From CBIHNH01 sp966211425 (lineage in GTDB: Bacteria > Patescibacteriota > Saccharimonadia > Saccharimonadales > Saccharimonadaceae): DNA of 15,954 nucleotides. The DNA lies in contig CBIHNH010000014.1 in the NCBI GenBank assembly GCA_966211425.1, positions 1 through 15,954 of the forward strand. Direction: 5' to 3'. Below, piece after piece: positions 1-7,364 of the stretch (within the stretch, counting starts at the first letter, position 1; every line of letters starts with the position of its first letter). Made by a program: the position numbers and the translations under genes. The notes under the pieces were generated by a model. It saw only the letters and a program-made list of their open reading frames with translations. It ran no database searches and was not told the origin of the DNA.

Positions 1-401
1 TTTACGAAGTGAGCGAAATGGAAGAGGAGCGCCGGCTCTGTTATGTTGGCATGACTCGGGCACGGCAAGAGTTATACCTGAGTGCAGCTAGCTCTCGTCT
101 TATCTTTGGCTCGCGTCAATATAACCCACCCTCGCGTTTTCTGAGCGATATAAGGGCGAGCGAAGTTGCGCCGATCATACCAGGTGCGACGAGCGGCTTT
201 GGAGCAACGCCCTTCGATGAGCCAGAGATCGTCTACGATGATAACGGCGGCTTGACAGTGGGCGACCGAGTGCGGCATCAGCTCTTTGGAACCGGCACTA
301 TCGCAGTAATCGACGGTACAACCGTATCGATTGCCTTCGACGGACGCGGTATTAAAAAGCTTAACAGCGCATTTGCACCCCTGGTAAAGATAGAGTCATA
401 A
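1..401 (+). CDS. UvrD/PcrA-family superfamily 1 DNA helicase, C-terminal part (5' end outside window)
   Basis: C-terminal end of an ATP-dependent 3'-5' DNA helicase of the UvrD/Rep/PcrA group, which acts in DNA repair and removal of proteins from DNA. The reading frame is open from base 3 with no start needed, so the gene begins upstream. It opens directly in helicase motif VI: the run EEERRLCYVGMTRAR contains the conserved arginines that contact ATP. After a linker of about 60 residues, the last 45 residues (VGDRV, FGTGTI, then FAPLVKI at the end) match the small Tudor-like C-terminal domain of PcrA, which contacts RNA polymerase in Gram-positive PcrA. The stop TAA is at 399-401. Whether it is UvrD or PcrA cannot be decided from this fragment, although the C-terminal domain favours PcrA. 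The next gene has its own promoter, so this is probably the end of a transcription unit. Confidence 0.93.
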   Translation, partial: YEVSEMEEERRLCYVGMTRARQELYLSAASSRLIFGSRQYNPPSRFLSDIRASEVAPIIPGATSGFGATPFDEPEIVYDDNGGLTVGDRVRHQLFGTGTIAVIDGTTVSIAFDGRGIKKLNSAFAPLVKIES

Positions 402-414
402 GTAGAGGGCTCGC

Positions 415-442
415 TTGCGCGCTCCCCACGGTTTGCTATACT
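415..442 (+). promoter_or_regulatory. Extended -10 promoter for the rpf-like gene
   Basis: The -35 candidate is TTGCGC (415-420), followed by a 16-nt spacer and TATACT (437-442), with a TG one base upstream of the -10 (TGC at 434-436). The expected transcription start is near 449, giving a leader of about 35 nt before ATG 485. The imperfect inverted repeat GGG-ct-CGC-ttgc-GCG-ct-CCC (407-426) overlaps the -35. It might end the helicase transcript, but no T-run follows it, so it is not annotated as a terminator. Confidence 0.6.
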
Positions 443-484
443 TATACGTATCATTTATATGGGAAAATCAAGAAGTAGTATTTG

Positions 485-1675
485 ATGCATAGCGCCCGTT
501 TAAAGCACGCCTCACTCAGGCTGCGGATTATCTTAGCCATCACTCTTGCGCTCGTTGCCGTCGGTTCGATGGGACGGGTATGGGCTGATGATGGCTCTGC
601 TGACAATGCTCAGCATATGGTGACGATCTATGATCGCGGTACGGAGCATACCGTGATAACCAGAGCCGATACGGTCAAATCAGCTCTAGATCAGGCCGGC
701 ATATCCGTTGAGGCTGACGACTTGGTTGAGCCAGCGCTTGACGAAAAGCTCGTTGCCGAAAATTATAACGTCAACGTATATCGAGCGCGTCCAGTCGTCG
801 TCGAAGATGGCCAGACCAGAGTAAAGACGATTACGGCAGCTCAGAGCCCAGTAAAGATCGCAAAAGCCGCCGATATAACGTTGTATCCTGAAGACGATAC
901 GGAAATCTCGCGTGTCGATGATGTCGTCGCTGAGGGTGGTGCCGGCCTCAAGCTAACGATCGATCGGGCGACACCGTTTACGTTCGTACTCTACGGTAAG
1001 CGACTCGATGCCAGGGCTCAGGCGGCGACGGTTGGTGAAATGCTGAAAGAAAAGGACGTCAAGCTCGGCAAAGATGACCAGGCATCTGTGCCGCTCTCGA
1101 CACCGCTCGTGGCAGGAATGACCGTTCAGGTCTGGCGCAATGGCGTCCAAACGATGACTCAAGAAGAAGAGATTCCTATGTCGGTCGAGCAAGTTCAGGA
1201 TCAGGATCGTCCTCGTGATTTCAAAGAGGTCCGTACCCCAGGTAAACCAGGCAAAAAACAGGTAACCTACGAAATCGTTATGCAAAATGGCGTAGAAGTT
1301 AGCCGAAAGGTGATCCAGAGCGTGACCACGCTTGAACCGGTAAAGCAGATCGAGGTCATCGGCGTAAAAAGCAACCACAGTGCATCGCTTAACGAATGGC
1401 TCTCGGCGCTCCGCTCCTGTGAGTCTGGTGGGGCATATGATCGAAACTCTGGTAACGGTTTCTATGGTGCCTATCAGTTTATGATCGGAACCTGGGACCG
1501 GATTGCACCAAAGGTTGGCCGTGCTGACCTTGTAGGTGTCCGACCTGACCTTGCTAGCCCAGCAGATCAGGATATGATGATCATCGCTAACACGAAACTC
1601 TCATCAGGCGGCTTGGCTTCCCAAAACCCTGGCTGTTATAACAAGCTCGGCCTCTCGCAGTTTCCACCCAACTAA
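485..1675 (+). CDS. Secreted Rpf-like muralidase with DUF348 repeats and G5 domain
   Basis: Predicted exported peptidoglycan-cleaving enzyme (lysozyme/transglycosylase-like) of the resuscitation-promoting-factor type. Residues about 10-35 are a basic n-region plus hydrophobic segment, ending near VWADD, and act as signal peptide or anchor. Three ubiquitin-like DUF348 (YabE/RpfB-type) units follow (about 45-230), then a G5 domain (about 235-295; PGKPGKKQVTYEI is its signature). A C-terminal Rpf-like domain starts at about 300: CESGGAYDRNSGNGFYGAYQF holds the likely catalytic Glu313. Cys312 and Cys384 fit the disulfide of Rpf domains. ATG 485 is preferred over TTG 482; AGAAG at 471-475 is a weak RBS. 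Length is 396 residues, close to RpfB (about 360). The stop overlaps the rsmA start (TAATG), so the pair is co-translated, as rpfB-ksgA are in Actinobacteria. In an epibiont it could act on its own or a host's wall; that is inference. Confidence 0.88.
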   Translation: MHSARLKHASLRLRIILAITLALVAVGSMGRVWADDGSADNAQHMVTIYDRGTEHTVITRADTVKSALDQAGISVEADDLVEPALDEKLVAENYNVNVYRARPVVVEDGQTRVKTITAAQSPVKIAKAADITLYPEDDTEISRVDDVVAEGGAGLKLTIDRATPFTFVLYGKRLDARAQAATVGEMLKEKDVKLGKDDQASVPLSTPLVAGMTVQVWRNGVQTMTQEEEIPMSVEQVQDQDRPRDFKEVRTPGKPGKKQVTYEIVMQNGVEVSRKVIQSVTTLEPVKQIEVIGVKSNHSASLNEWLSALRSCESGGAYDRNSGNGFYGAYQFMIGTWDRIAPKVGRADLVGVRPDLASPADQDMMIIANTKLSSGGLASQNPGCYNKLGLSQFPPN

Positions 1676-2454
1676 TGAACAACGACAAATCACTTGGACA
1701 ACATTGGCTTAAGGATCGTCTCATTCTCGAGGCAATCGCTGATTGCGCTGATCTGAAGGCGGACTCGACGGTTCTCGAGATCGGTCCGGGTCTCGGCACG
1801 CTGACGAGTGTTCTACTCGATAGGGCGGGGCAGGTGGTCGCAGTCGAGTTCGATAGAGAGCTCGCTCGTAAACTTCCGGGACAATTTCCCGGTAAACATC
1901 TGACGGTGTATAGCGAAGACATATTGTCATTTGATTTTAGAAAGTTACCCGAAAACTATACGGTCGTCGCCAATGTCCCCTACTACATAACGAGCAAAAT
2001 CGTACACGTGCTCGCAAATTGCATCAACCCACCTCAGCAGACGGTAATGCTGGTGCAAAAAGAAGTTGCCGAACGGTTAGCGGCGGAACCCGGTGATATG
2101 AGTATTTTGGCGGTTTCGGCTCAGATTTACTATGAAATATCGCTTGGACCAATCATCGGTGCAGAATGGTTCACGCCACCGCCGAAAGTCGATAGTCAGG
2201 TCGTCATCATGGATCGTCGACCAGAGCCGCTAGTCGCAAAATCAGCACAAAAAGCGTTCTTTCGCGTCGTAAAGGCCGGGTTCTCTGAACGGCGCAAAAA
2301 ACTTCGCAGCTCGCTATCGGGAGGACTCGGTATCGACAAGACCACTATCGATACCCTGCTGGGTCGTGCCGAGCTTTCACCGGAAGCGCGCGCCCAGGAG
2401 CTATCGATAGAGGACTGGATCAGACTGAGTAGTGTTTTCGAATCGGTTGCCTAG
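1675..2454 (+). CDS. rsmA: 16S rRNA dimethyladenosine transferase RsmA/KsgA
   Basis: SAM-dependent methyltransferase that dimethylates the two adjacent adenosines of the 3'-terminal helix 45 of 16S rRNA, a late step in 30S assembly. The N-terminal SLGQHWLKD (6-14) corresponds to the family's GQNFL motif. SAM motif I is EIGPGLGTLT (35-44). The acidic residue closing the second strand lies in VAVEFDREL. Motif IV is Asn100-Val-Pro-Tyr (family NLPY), followed by YIT, and PPPKVDSQVV is the usual motif VIII region. The length of 259 residues is normal. The ATG shares its A with the last base of the upstream TAA and has no clear Shine-Dalgarno, so translation is probably coupled to the muralidase. 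Asn-Val-Pro-Tyr instead of Asn-Leu-Pro-Tyr is a mild variant and should be active. Confidence 0.96.
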   Translation: MNNDKSLGQHWLKDRLILEAIADCADLKADSTVLEIGPGLGTLTSVLLDRAGQVVAVEFDRELARKLPGQFPGKHLTVYSEDILSFDFRKLPENYTVVANVPYYITSKIVHVLANCINPPQQTVMLVQKEVAERLAAEPGDMSILAVSAQIYYEISLGPIIGAEWFTPPPKVDSQVVIMDRRPEPLVAKSAQKAFFRVVKAGFSERRKKLRSSLSGGLGIDKTTIDTLLGRAELSPEARAQELSIEDWIRLSSVFESVA

Positions 2455-2472
2455 TGGCGATAGCCTCACATC

Positions 2473-2481
2473 TGTTACACT
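2473..2481 (+). promoter_or_regulatory. Extended -10 promoter immediately upstream of metG
   Basis: TGT at 2473-2475 is followed by TACACT at 2476-2481, and ATG is at 2493. No good -35 lies at 16-18 nt, as is usual for extended -10 promoters. Transcription should start near 2488, leaving a leader of about 5 nt with no room for a Shine-Dalgarno sequence. Confidence 0.5.
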
Positions 2482-2492
2482 AGAGACTGATT

Positions 2493-3980
2493 ATGACCAA
2501 AAAACTCTATATCACGACCGCTATTCCCTATGTCAACGCCAAGCCGCACATCGGCAATGCGCTTGACTACTTGCTTGCAGATATCTGGACCAGGTACCAA
2601 AAGCAGCAAGGCAATAAGGTCCGTTTTCAGGTCGGTACTGATGAGCACGGAAATAAGATTGCCGCAAAGGCAAAAGAGCTTGGCGTAAATCCCCAAGAGT
2701 ATGTCGATAGTATGCACGGTAACTTCAAGACCGTTATGGAAGCGGTTGGCGCTGAGTATACTGATTTTATCCGTACGACTGAGCTGCACCATAAGGCCGC
2801 CGTCCAGTTCATTTGGCAGAAACTCGAGCCATACATCTACAAGAACTCTTATGAGGGTTGGTACTGTGTCGGCCACGAAGCGTTCTTTACAGACAAAGAG
2901 GCAACCGAAACGAACGGTGTTTGCCCTGACCATCAAACGCCCTACGAGCGAGTATCAGAGGAGAATTATTATTTTAAACTCTCCGAGTTCGCGCCGCGCA
3001 TACGTGAAGCGATTGACAGCGGCGAGTTCGAGATCGTTCCTGCGTCCAAGAAAAAGGAGTTCCTCGCACTGCTCGATAGCGGTCTACGTGATGTCAGTAT
3101 CTCTCGTCCTCGTAAGAGTTTGAGCTGGGGCGTACCGGTTCCCGGTGATGACTCTCAGGTTATGTATGTCTGGATCGATGCGCTTAGCAACTACTTGACC
3201 GTACTCGGCTACCCAGACAAAGAAGGCTGGAAAGACTACTGGCCTGCCGATATCCAGGTTATCGGCAAAGATATCCTTCGTTTCCATGCCGCTATCTGGC
3301 CGGCAATGTTGCTTGCACTTGAACTGCCGTTGCCGAAAAAGCTCCTCGTTCACGGCTTCATAAATATCAACGGCGCCAAAATAAGCAAGACAGTCGGTAA
3401 CGGCGTAGATCCGATGGATATCATCGAGAGCTACGGTGTTGACGCTTTCCGTTACTATTTTTCACGGCACATCCCGACACTCGATGACGGTGACTTTACC
3501 TGGGAAAAGTTCGAAAATGCCTATAACAACGAACTAGCAAACGAGCTCGGCAACCTGGTGTCGCGTATCGCAAGCATGATAACTCGCTACCAGTCTGGGG
3601 TCGTTGGGGATTCCCCGCAAGCTGAGCACGACAGCCAGCTCTACTATGATGCAATGGACAACCTTGAGTTTAACAAAGCGATGGATGAGGCTTGGATCAC
3701 GGTTCGTTCGCTCAACCAGTACCTCGAAGACGTCAAGCCTTGGGCCGTAGCGAAAGAGCGCGAGAAGGATAATGAAGCCGAAGCTCATCTGAGTGAGATA
3801 CTCTCTCATGCGGTTGGCAGCCTGAACCAGATCGCTGATCTCCTTATACCGTTCCTGCCAACGACAGCCGACTCCATAAAGTCGCTATTTAAGGGCGGAA
3901 TCGTTCACAAGAACGAAGGGGTTCTCTTTCCAAAGATTTACCAGCACACGCCCGATCCTCGTGCGCCCAAAGTGGACTAG
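2493..3980 (+). CDS. metG: Methionyl-tRNA synthetase (MetRS)
   Basis: Class I aminoacyl-tRNA synthetase that charges tRNA-Met with methionine in the cytoplasm. The HIGH motif is H19-I-G-N22 within PYVNAKPHIGNALDY. The KMSKS loop reads K296-I-S-K-T300. The connective peptide contains a one-knuckle metal site of unusual composition, C125-x2-H128 and C144-x2-H147, where many MetRSs have four cysteines. The motif WIDALSNYLT and the helical anticodon-binding domain (about 350-490) follow. At 495 residues it is the core enzyme without the C-terminal EMAPII-like tRNA-binding domain of the Bacillus enzyme. The start is fixed by the family N-terminus (KLYITTAIPYVN) and by a -10 element only 11 nt upstream. 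tatD follows after 3 nt, an operon pairing common across bacteria. Confidence 0.97.
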   Translation: MTKKLYITTAIPYVNAKPHIGNALDYLLADIWTRYQKQQGNKVRFQVGTDEHGNKIAAKAKELGVNPQEYVDSMHGNFKTVMEAVGAEYTDFIRTTELHHKAAVQFIWQKLEPYIYKNSYEGWYCVGHEAFFTDKEATETNGVCPDHQTPYERVSEENYYFKLSEFAPRIREAIDSGEFEIVPASKKKEFLALLDSGLRDVSISRPRKSLSWGVPVPGDDSQVMYVWIDALSNYLTVLGYPDKEGWKDYWPADIQVIGKDILRFHAAIWPAMLLALELPLPKKLLVHGFININGAKISKTVGNGVDPMDIIESYGVDAFRYYFSRHIPTLDDGDFTWEKFENAYNNELANELGNLVSRIASMITRYQSGVVGDSPQAEHDSQLYYDAMDNLEFNKAMDEAWITVRSLNQYLEDVKPWAVAKEREKDNEAEAHLSEILSHAVGSLNQIADLLIPFLPTTADSIKSLFKGGIVHKNEGVLFPKIYQHTPDPRAPKVD

Positions 3981-3983
3981 ACG

Positions 3984-4766
3984 ATGACATTTACGGATAC
4001 GCATTGCCATATCCACGAGGCGAGTTATCCGGAGGCTGATGCAGTACGCCTGAGAGCTGTCCGGCAAGGAGTAACACGTCTCCTCTGTGTCGGTACCGAT
4101 GAACAAACGAGCCGAGAGGCGGCTGAGTTTGCTGGGAAACACGAAAATGTTTGGGCTTCTGTCGGCCTGCACCCGCACGACGCAACCCATGGCGCTGATG
4201 CTGTTCATATCCTCAACCAATTATTACAAATAGACAAAAACACCCACATAGGGAAAATTGTAGCGATAGGTGAGTGTGGATTGGACTACTTCTACGATAA
4301 CTCGCCCCGAGAGACTCAGATCAAGATGCTCGAAGCGCAGCTCCAGCTTGCCCGTGAGTCCGAGTTGCCGGTTATTTTTCATGTACGCGAGGCGTTTGAT
4401 GACTTTTGGCCAATATTTGATAACTTTACAGGGATGTTGGGCGTACTCCATAGTTTTACAGACACTGTCGACAATCTAGATAAGGCTCTGAGTCGAAATC
4501 TATATATCGGCGTCAACGGCATTTCAACCTTTACCAAAAGCGATGATCAACGAGCCATGTTCGCGTCAATTCCGCTTACAAATCTGCTGCTCGAAACAGA
4601 CGCGCCTTTCTTGACGCCCATCCCCTATCGTGGTAAGGTAAACGAGCCAGCATTTGTAACGCACATTGCGCACCATATAGCGAATCTCCAGGCTATCAAT
4701 CTCGAGGAGCTCTCGCGCGCAACTGAGCGGAATGCGACACAACTCTTTTTTAAAACCAACAACTAA
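3984..4766 (+). CDS. tatD: TatD-family metal-dependent deoxyribonuclease
   Basis: TIM-barrel metallo-hydrolase of the TatD/YabD/YcfH family. Members are 3'-5' DNases linked to repair of oxidised or fragmented DNA; the substrate here is not shown. All family metal ligands are visible: D5-x-H7-x-H9 at the start, Glu97 in GECGLDY, His133 in FHVREAFDD, His156 in LHSFTD, and Asp206 in ETDAPFLTP. GLHPHD is the usual loop motif. The length of 260 residues is typical. It lies 3 nt downstream of metG with no promoter between them, so it is co-transcribed. No strong terminator follows the stop; the next gene is 44 nt away and may be read through. Confidence 0.95.
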   Translation: MTFTDTHCHIHEASYPEADAVRLRAVRQGVTRLLCVGTDEQTSREAAEFAGKHENVWASVGLHPHDATHGADAVHILNQLLQIDKNTHIGKIVAIGECGLDYFYDNSPRETQIKMLEAQLQLARESELPVIFHVREAFDDFWPIFDNFTGMLGVLHSFTDTVDNLDKALSRNLYIGVNGISTFTKSDDQRAMFASIPLTNLLLETDAPFLTPIPYRGKVNEPAFVTHIAHHIANLQAINLEELSRATERNATQLFFKTNN

Positions 4767-4794
4767 CCGCTAAAAAACTATCAACATGAGGGTT

Positions 4795-4800
4795 GGAAGG
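4795..4800 (+). promoter_or_regulatory. Ribosome-binding site GGAAGG for the 112-113-residue protein
   Basis: GGAAGG lies 10 nt before ATG 4811. It supports the start chosen and the + strand for a gene whose opposite strand is also open. Confidence 0.5.
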
Positions 4801-4810
4801 TTATTAGCCG

Positions 4811-5152
4811 ATGCCAGAACTACCGATTGCTCCTGGTTTCAACCAGGAATCAGCAGTGCAACTAACATCACAGGAACAATACTCGAGCAGTGAATTCGCT
4901 CGTGGTATTGATATATCCGCAAATAGGCTCAGCTCCGAGGCCGCAATCAACTTAGGTGTTGAAGATACGCCCGATCCGACGGTCTGGGAGAGTGTTGACG
5001 CAAGTTCGATCGAGAGGCCGATCGAAGCCATAGCGCCTAAATCACGCGCACAGCAAATCGCAGAATCGCCTGAGCTCAGGTCAGTACAGAGCACCGTGCA
5101 GTTGATAGCCAACCACACCAGGGCTATTCCAGCCATGAGGCGAGCAGCCTAG
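4811..5152 (+). CDS. Hypothetical small acidic protein, function unknown
   Basis: I do not recognise this protein of 113 residues. It is hydrophilic, rich in Ser, Ala, Glu and Ile, and starts MPELPIAPGF. It has no signal peptide, no membrane segment, no cysteines and no obvious catalytic motif. The C-terminal third (about 75-112, KSRAQQIAESPELRSVQSTV onward) looks helical. The reasons to call it real are the GGAAGG site upstream, tight packing between tatD and the next gene (13 nt gap), and + strand direction like all neighbours. The opposite strand is open over 4804-5136 but has no ribosome-binding site and would encode an unlikely composition. The N-terminal two-thirds may be disordered. 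It may be co-transcribed with tatD, as no convincing promoter was seen in the 44-nt gap. Confidence 0.6.
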   Translation: MPELPIAPGFNQESAVQLTSQEQYSSSEFARGIDISANRLSSEAAINLGVEDTPDPTVWESVDASSIERPIEAIAPKSRAQQIAESPELRSVQSTVQLIANHTRAIPAMRRAA

Positions 5153-5164
5153 GACTCACTTTTT

Positions 5165-5596
5165 ATGAGTGACTTATTGAAAAAAACTCTCACGCTCCTT
5201 ATCGGAGCGCCTGCTGACTCTAAGCGTTCTCTCAAAAAGCTAACAGAGCGTGAGTTAATCGAGCTTGAGGCTGAGATTGGCGGCACGCTGTTTGGCCCGA
5301 TTCCAGCTGGACATCGCCGAGAATTTTTTTGTCTCGATGAGCATACGTGGGTATGGCATGAGGAATGGGTAGACCAACAAGGTCAGCGACAGGTCAGCAG
5401 TACAAGGTACGAGGTTCATGCAAACGGCATACTCAAAGCTCAGGATGGAAAAGTTTATAAGTTTATCGAAGGCGAAGAGCTACAGAACCTCGCGGTCGCC
5501 ATCAGGCTGTACTACGAGGCGGTGGCTCGTGGAATCTATCGTCGCGATCCAGTGACAGGTAGGTCACTTGAAGACGCTTCGCCTGTTACAATGTAA
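5165..5596 (+). CDS. Conserved-looking hypothetical protein (143 aa)
   Basis: A soluble protein of 143 residues with no function I can name. Residues 1-40 are basic and amphipathic (LKKTLTLLIGAP, then KRSLKKLTERELIELEAEIG). Residues 40-100 form a compact region rich in aromatics and His: GPIPAGHRREFFCLDEHTWV followed by WHEEW, then an alternating strand pattern through RYEVHANGILKAQDGKVYKF. The C-terminus (about 100-135) is helical. The density of His, Glu and Trp in FFCLDEHTWVWHEEW could suggest a ligand or metal site, but this is speculation. The upstream AGGA (5151-5154) is 10 nt from ATG. The gene ends 5 nt before the cysteine desulfurase, and its last codons contain that gene's -10 promoter element. 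Confidence 0.75.
   Translation: MSDLLKKTLTLLIGAPADSKRSLKKLTERELIELEAEIGGTLFGPIPAGHRREFFCLDEHTWVWHEEWVDQQGQRQVSSTRYEVHANGILKAQDGKVYKFIEGEELQNLAVAIRLYYEAVARGIYRRDPVTGRSLEDASPVTM
5584..5592 (+). promoter_or_regulatory. Extended -10 promoter inside the end of the 143-aa gene, for the cysteine desulfurase
   Basis: TGT at 5584-5586 plus TACAAT at 5587-5592 overlap the last codons of the upstream gene. ATG is at 5602, only 9 nt from the -10. AAGGA at 5595-5599 could act as a Shine-Dalgarno only on a read-through transcript from upstream, because a transcript from this promoter would start at about 5599. Confidence 0.45.
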
Positions 5597-5601
5597 GGAC
5601 G

Positions 5602-6753
5602 ATGAGCACACCGATTTATCTCGATTATGCCGCTGCTACCCCGCTCGATGAGCGGGTATTTGATGCTATGCGTCCGTATTTTAGCGAGGAGTTCTATAAC
5701 CCATCCGCGGCGTACATGAAGGCGCGCGAAGTTCGAGCTGCACTCGAAGACGCTCGCCATAGCTTAGCGATGACGATCGGCGGGAAACGAGATGAGGTCG
5801 TTTTGACCGCCGGTGCAACCGAGTCGATTAACATTGCTTTTCGTGGCTTGCTCGAGCCTGGTGACCATGTGGTTATCGGCGCAACTGAGCACCCTGCCGT
5901 CCGTAGTGTCGCCCACGCTTTTGATTGCAGCGAAGCGGCCGCAACCGCAAAGGGCATTATTACTCCTGAGGCAGTAAAAGCGGCTATAACAGACCAAACA
6001 AAGCTGGTGAGCGTAACCGCAGCAGATAGCGAGCTTGGGACGATTCAGTTACTGCCGAAGATCGCAGAGGTGGTAACGATGGTTCGTGCCGACCGCCGTA
6101 GTCGCGGTGTCTCGCAGCCGTTATATTTCCATTCTGATGCTTCGCAGGCAGCGGGAGCGATCGATCTACATGTCGCGCGGCTCGGTGTCGACCTGCTCAC
6201 GCTCAATGCCGCCAAATGCTACGGCCCGAAACAAGTCGGTCTCCTATGGGCTGCGAGCCATGTACGTCTAAAACCATTTCTGCTTGGCGGTGGGCAAGAA
6301 CGTGGCTTACGCTCGGGGACAGAAAATGTTGCTGGAGCGGTAGGTTTTGCGTTCGCGCTCGCAAGTGTGCAGAAAAAAAGACATACCGAAGGTGTACGTC
6401 TCCGTAAGATGCGGGATACGCTGCAGCGCGCTCTTGCGGCCGAGCTTCCAGCGCTGGTAATCAACGGTTCGGAGAAAAAACGCCTTCCCGGGTATTTGCA
6501 CGTCAGTATGCCAGGTTTGGATGCGGAGAGAGTTATCTTTAACCTCGACGCCAAAGGTGTGATGATTGCGACTGGTGCCGCCTGTGCCGCCAACAAGGGT
6601 ACTCGTTCGAGTGTTCTCGAGGCGGTTGGTATGGACGAAGCGTATGCTGACGGCAGTTTGCGTATCAGCCTAGGTCACCAGATTGCCCTCGAAGACATCG
6701 ATCGGGTCATCCCTCTGATCGTAGCAGCAATCCGTACGGAGTCGGCGCTATGA
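5602..6753 (+). CDS. Cysteine desulfurase (NifS/IscS family), probable sulfur donor for MnmA
   Basis: PLP-dependent enzyme that removes sulfur from L-cysteine as a protein persulfide for Fe-S clusters or tRNA thiolation. Motifs in order: YLDYAAATPLDERV at the N-terminus; LTAGATESIN; His97 in GATEHPAV; Asp179 and Gln182 in HSDASQAAG; the PLP lysine Lys205 in LNAAKCYGPKQVG; GGGQERGLRSGTENV; and catalytic Cys328 in TGAACAANKGTRSS. The residue before the lysine is Ala, where IscS/SufS usually have His. The length of 383 residues is normal for group I. The gene overlaps the DUF218 gene by ATGA, and mnmA follows. No iscU or suf scaffold gene lies in the window. The arrangement recalls the dedicated YrvO-MnmA pair of Firmicutes, so a tRNA 2-thiouridine role is inferred; a shared role in Fe-S assembly cannot be excluded. 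Confidence 0.93.
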   Translation: MSTPIYLDYAAATPLDERVFDAMRPYFSEEFYNPSAAYMKAREVRAALEDARHSLAMTIGGKRDEVVLTAGATESINIAFRGLLEPGDHVVIGATEHPAVRSVAHAFDCSEAAATAKGIITPEAVKAAITDQTKLVSVTAADSELGTIQLLPKIAEVVTMVRADRRSRGVSQPLYFHSDASQAAGAIDLHVARLGVDLLTLNAAKCYGPKQVGLLWAASHVRLKPFLLGGGQERGLRSGTENVAGAVGFAFALASVQKKRHTEGVRLRKMRDTLQRALAAELPALVINGSEKKRLPGYLHVSMPGLDAERVIFNLDAKGVMIATGAACAANKGTRSSVLEAVGMDEAYADGSLRISLGHQIALEDIDRVIPLIVAAIRTESAL

Positions 6754-7364
6754 GGTTCCTCTTACTATCACTTACACTCGTCGTTGTCGTAATCATTACC
6801 TCTATCTCTGTATATCTCAGCCCAGATGATCTCAAGCAGTGCCCAGAGCCAGAGCCGCTCGGAAAATGTGCCCGGGTTGATGCAGTCGTTGCGGTCAGCG
6901 GTGGAGATACTTCTGCGCGTGCCGACGAGGCGATCAGGCTTTTTAAAGACAACTGGGCACCACTCCTCATCTTCTCAGGCGCTGCCGCTGACGAGAATGG
7001 ACCATCGAATGCCGAGGCCATGGCACGTCGGGCTATCAACGCAGGAGTACCTGAGGCAAACATTATCATCGAAGGCTTCTCTCGTAACACGGCCGAAAAT
7101 GCTTTGAACACCAGTCGGTTTATCGCCGATCGTTCACTCAACAAGATTATCCTCGTTACTTCTGCCTATCACCAGCGACGTGCCTCACTCGAGTTCAGCG
7201 CTACCCTCGGCCCGGCAGTCACCATTGTCAATCATCCGGTCGCCACAGACAAACACTGGGTTGGTTTCTGGTGGTGGACAACGCCGCGAGGCTGGTGGTT
7301 AGCAGGGGGTGAGTTGGTGAAGATCCTTGCATTTTATAGCGCACAGGGAGCCAGTCAGCTATGA
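6750..7364 (+). CDS. YdcF/SanA-like DUF218 membrane-anchored protein
   Basis: Member of the DUF218 family (ElyC/SanA/YdcF), whose characterised members affect envelope integrity; the biochemical activity is not established. Residues 1-22 form one hydrophobic segment (LLLSLTLVVVVIITSISVYL) with Arg2 before it, so the rest probably lies outside the membrane. The DUF218 core runs from about 45 to 190: AVVAVSGGDTSARADEAIRL, then SNAEAMARRAINAGVP, EGFSRNTAENALNTSRF, and ILVTSAYHQRRASLEF, all typical. The C-terminal stretch is Trp-rich (GFWWWTTPRGWWLAGGE), which could lie at the membrane surface. At 204 residues it has the usual size. It is joined at both ends by 4-nt ATGA overlaps, so its translation is coupled to the desulfurase and to mnmA. 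No functional link to tRNA thiolation is obvious. Confidence 0.88.
   Translation: MRFLLLSLTLVVVVIITSISVYLSPDDLKQCPEPEPLGKCARVDAVVAVSGGDTSARADEAIRLFKDNWAPLLIFSGAAADENGPSNAEAMARRAINAGVPEANIIIEGFSRNTAENALNTSRFIADRSLNKIILVTSAYHQRRASLEFSATLGPAVTIVNHPVATDKHWVGFWWWTTPRGWWLAGGELVKILAFYSAQGASQL

Noticed and set aside
407..426. Inverted repeat GGG-ct-CGC-ttgc-GCG-ct-CCC as helicase terminator
   Set aside because: Six scattered pairs, no T-run after it, and it overlaps the -35 of the next promoter.
4804..5136. Minus-strand open frame of 110 codons opposite the 113-aa hypothetical gene
   Set aside because: No ribosome-binding site and opposite to all neighbours; the + strand frame has GGAAGG before its ATG.
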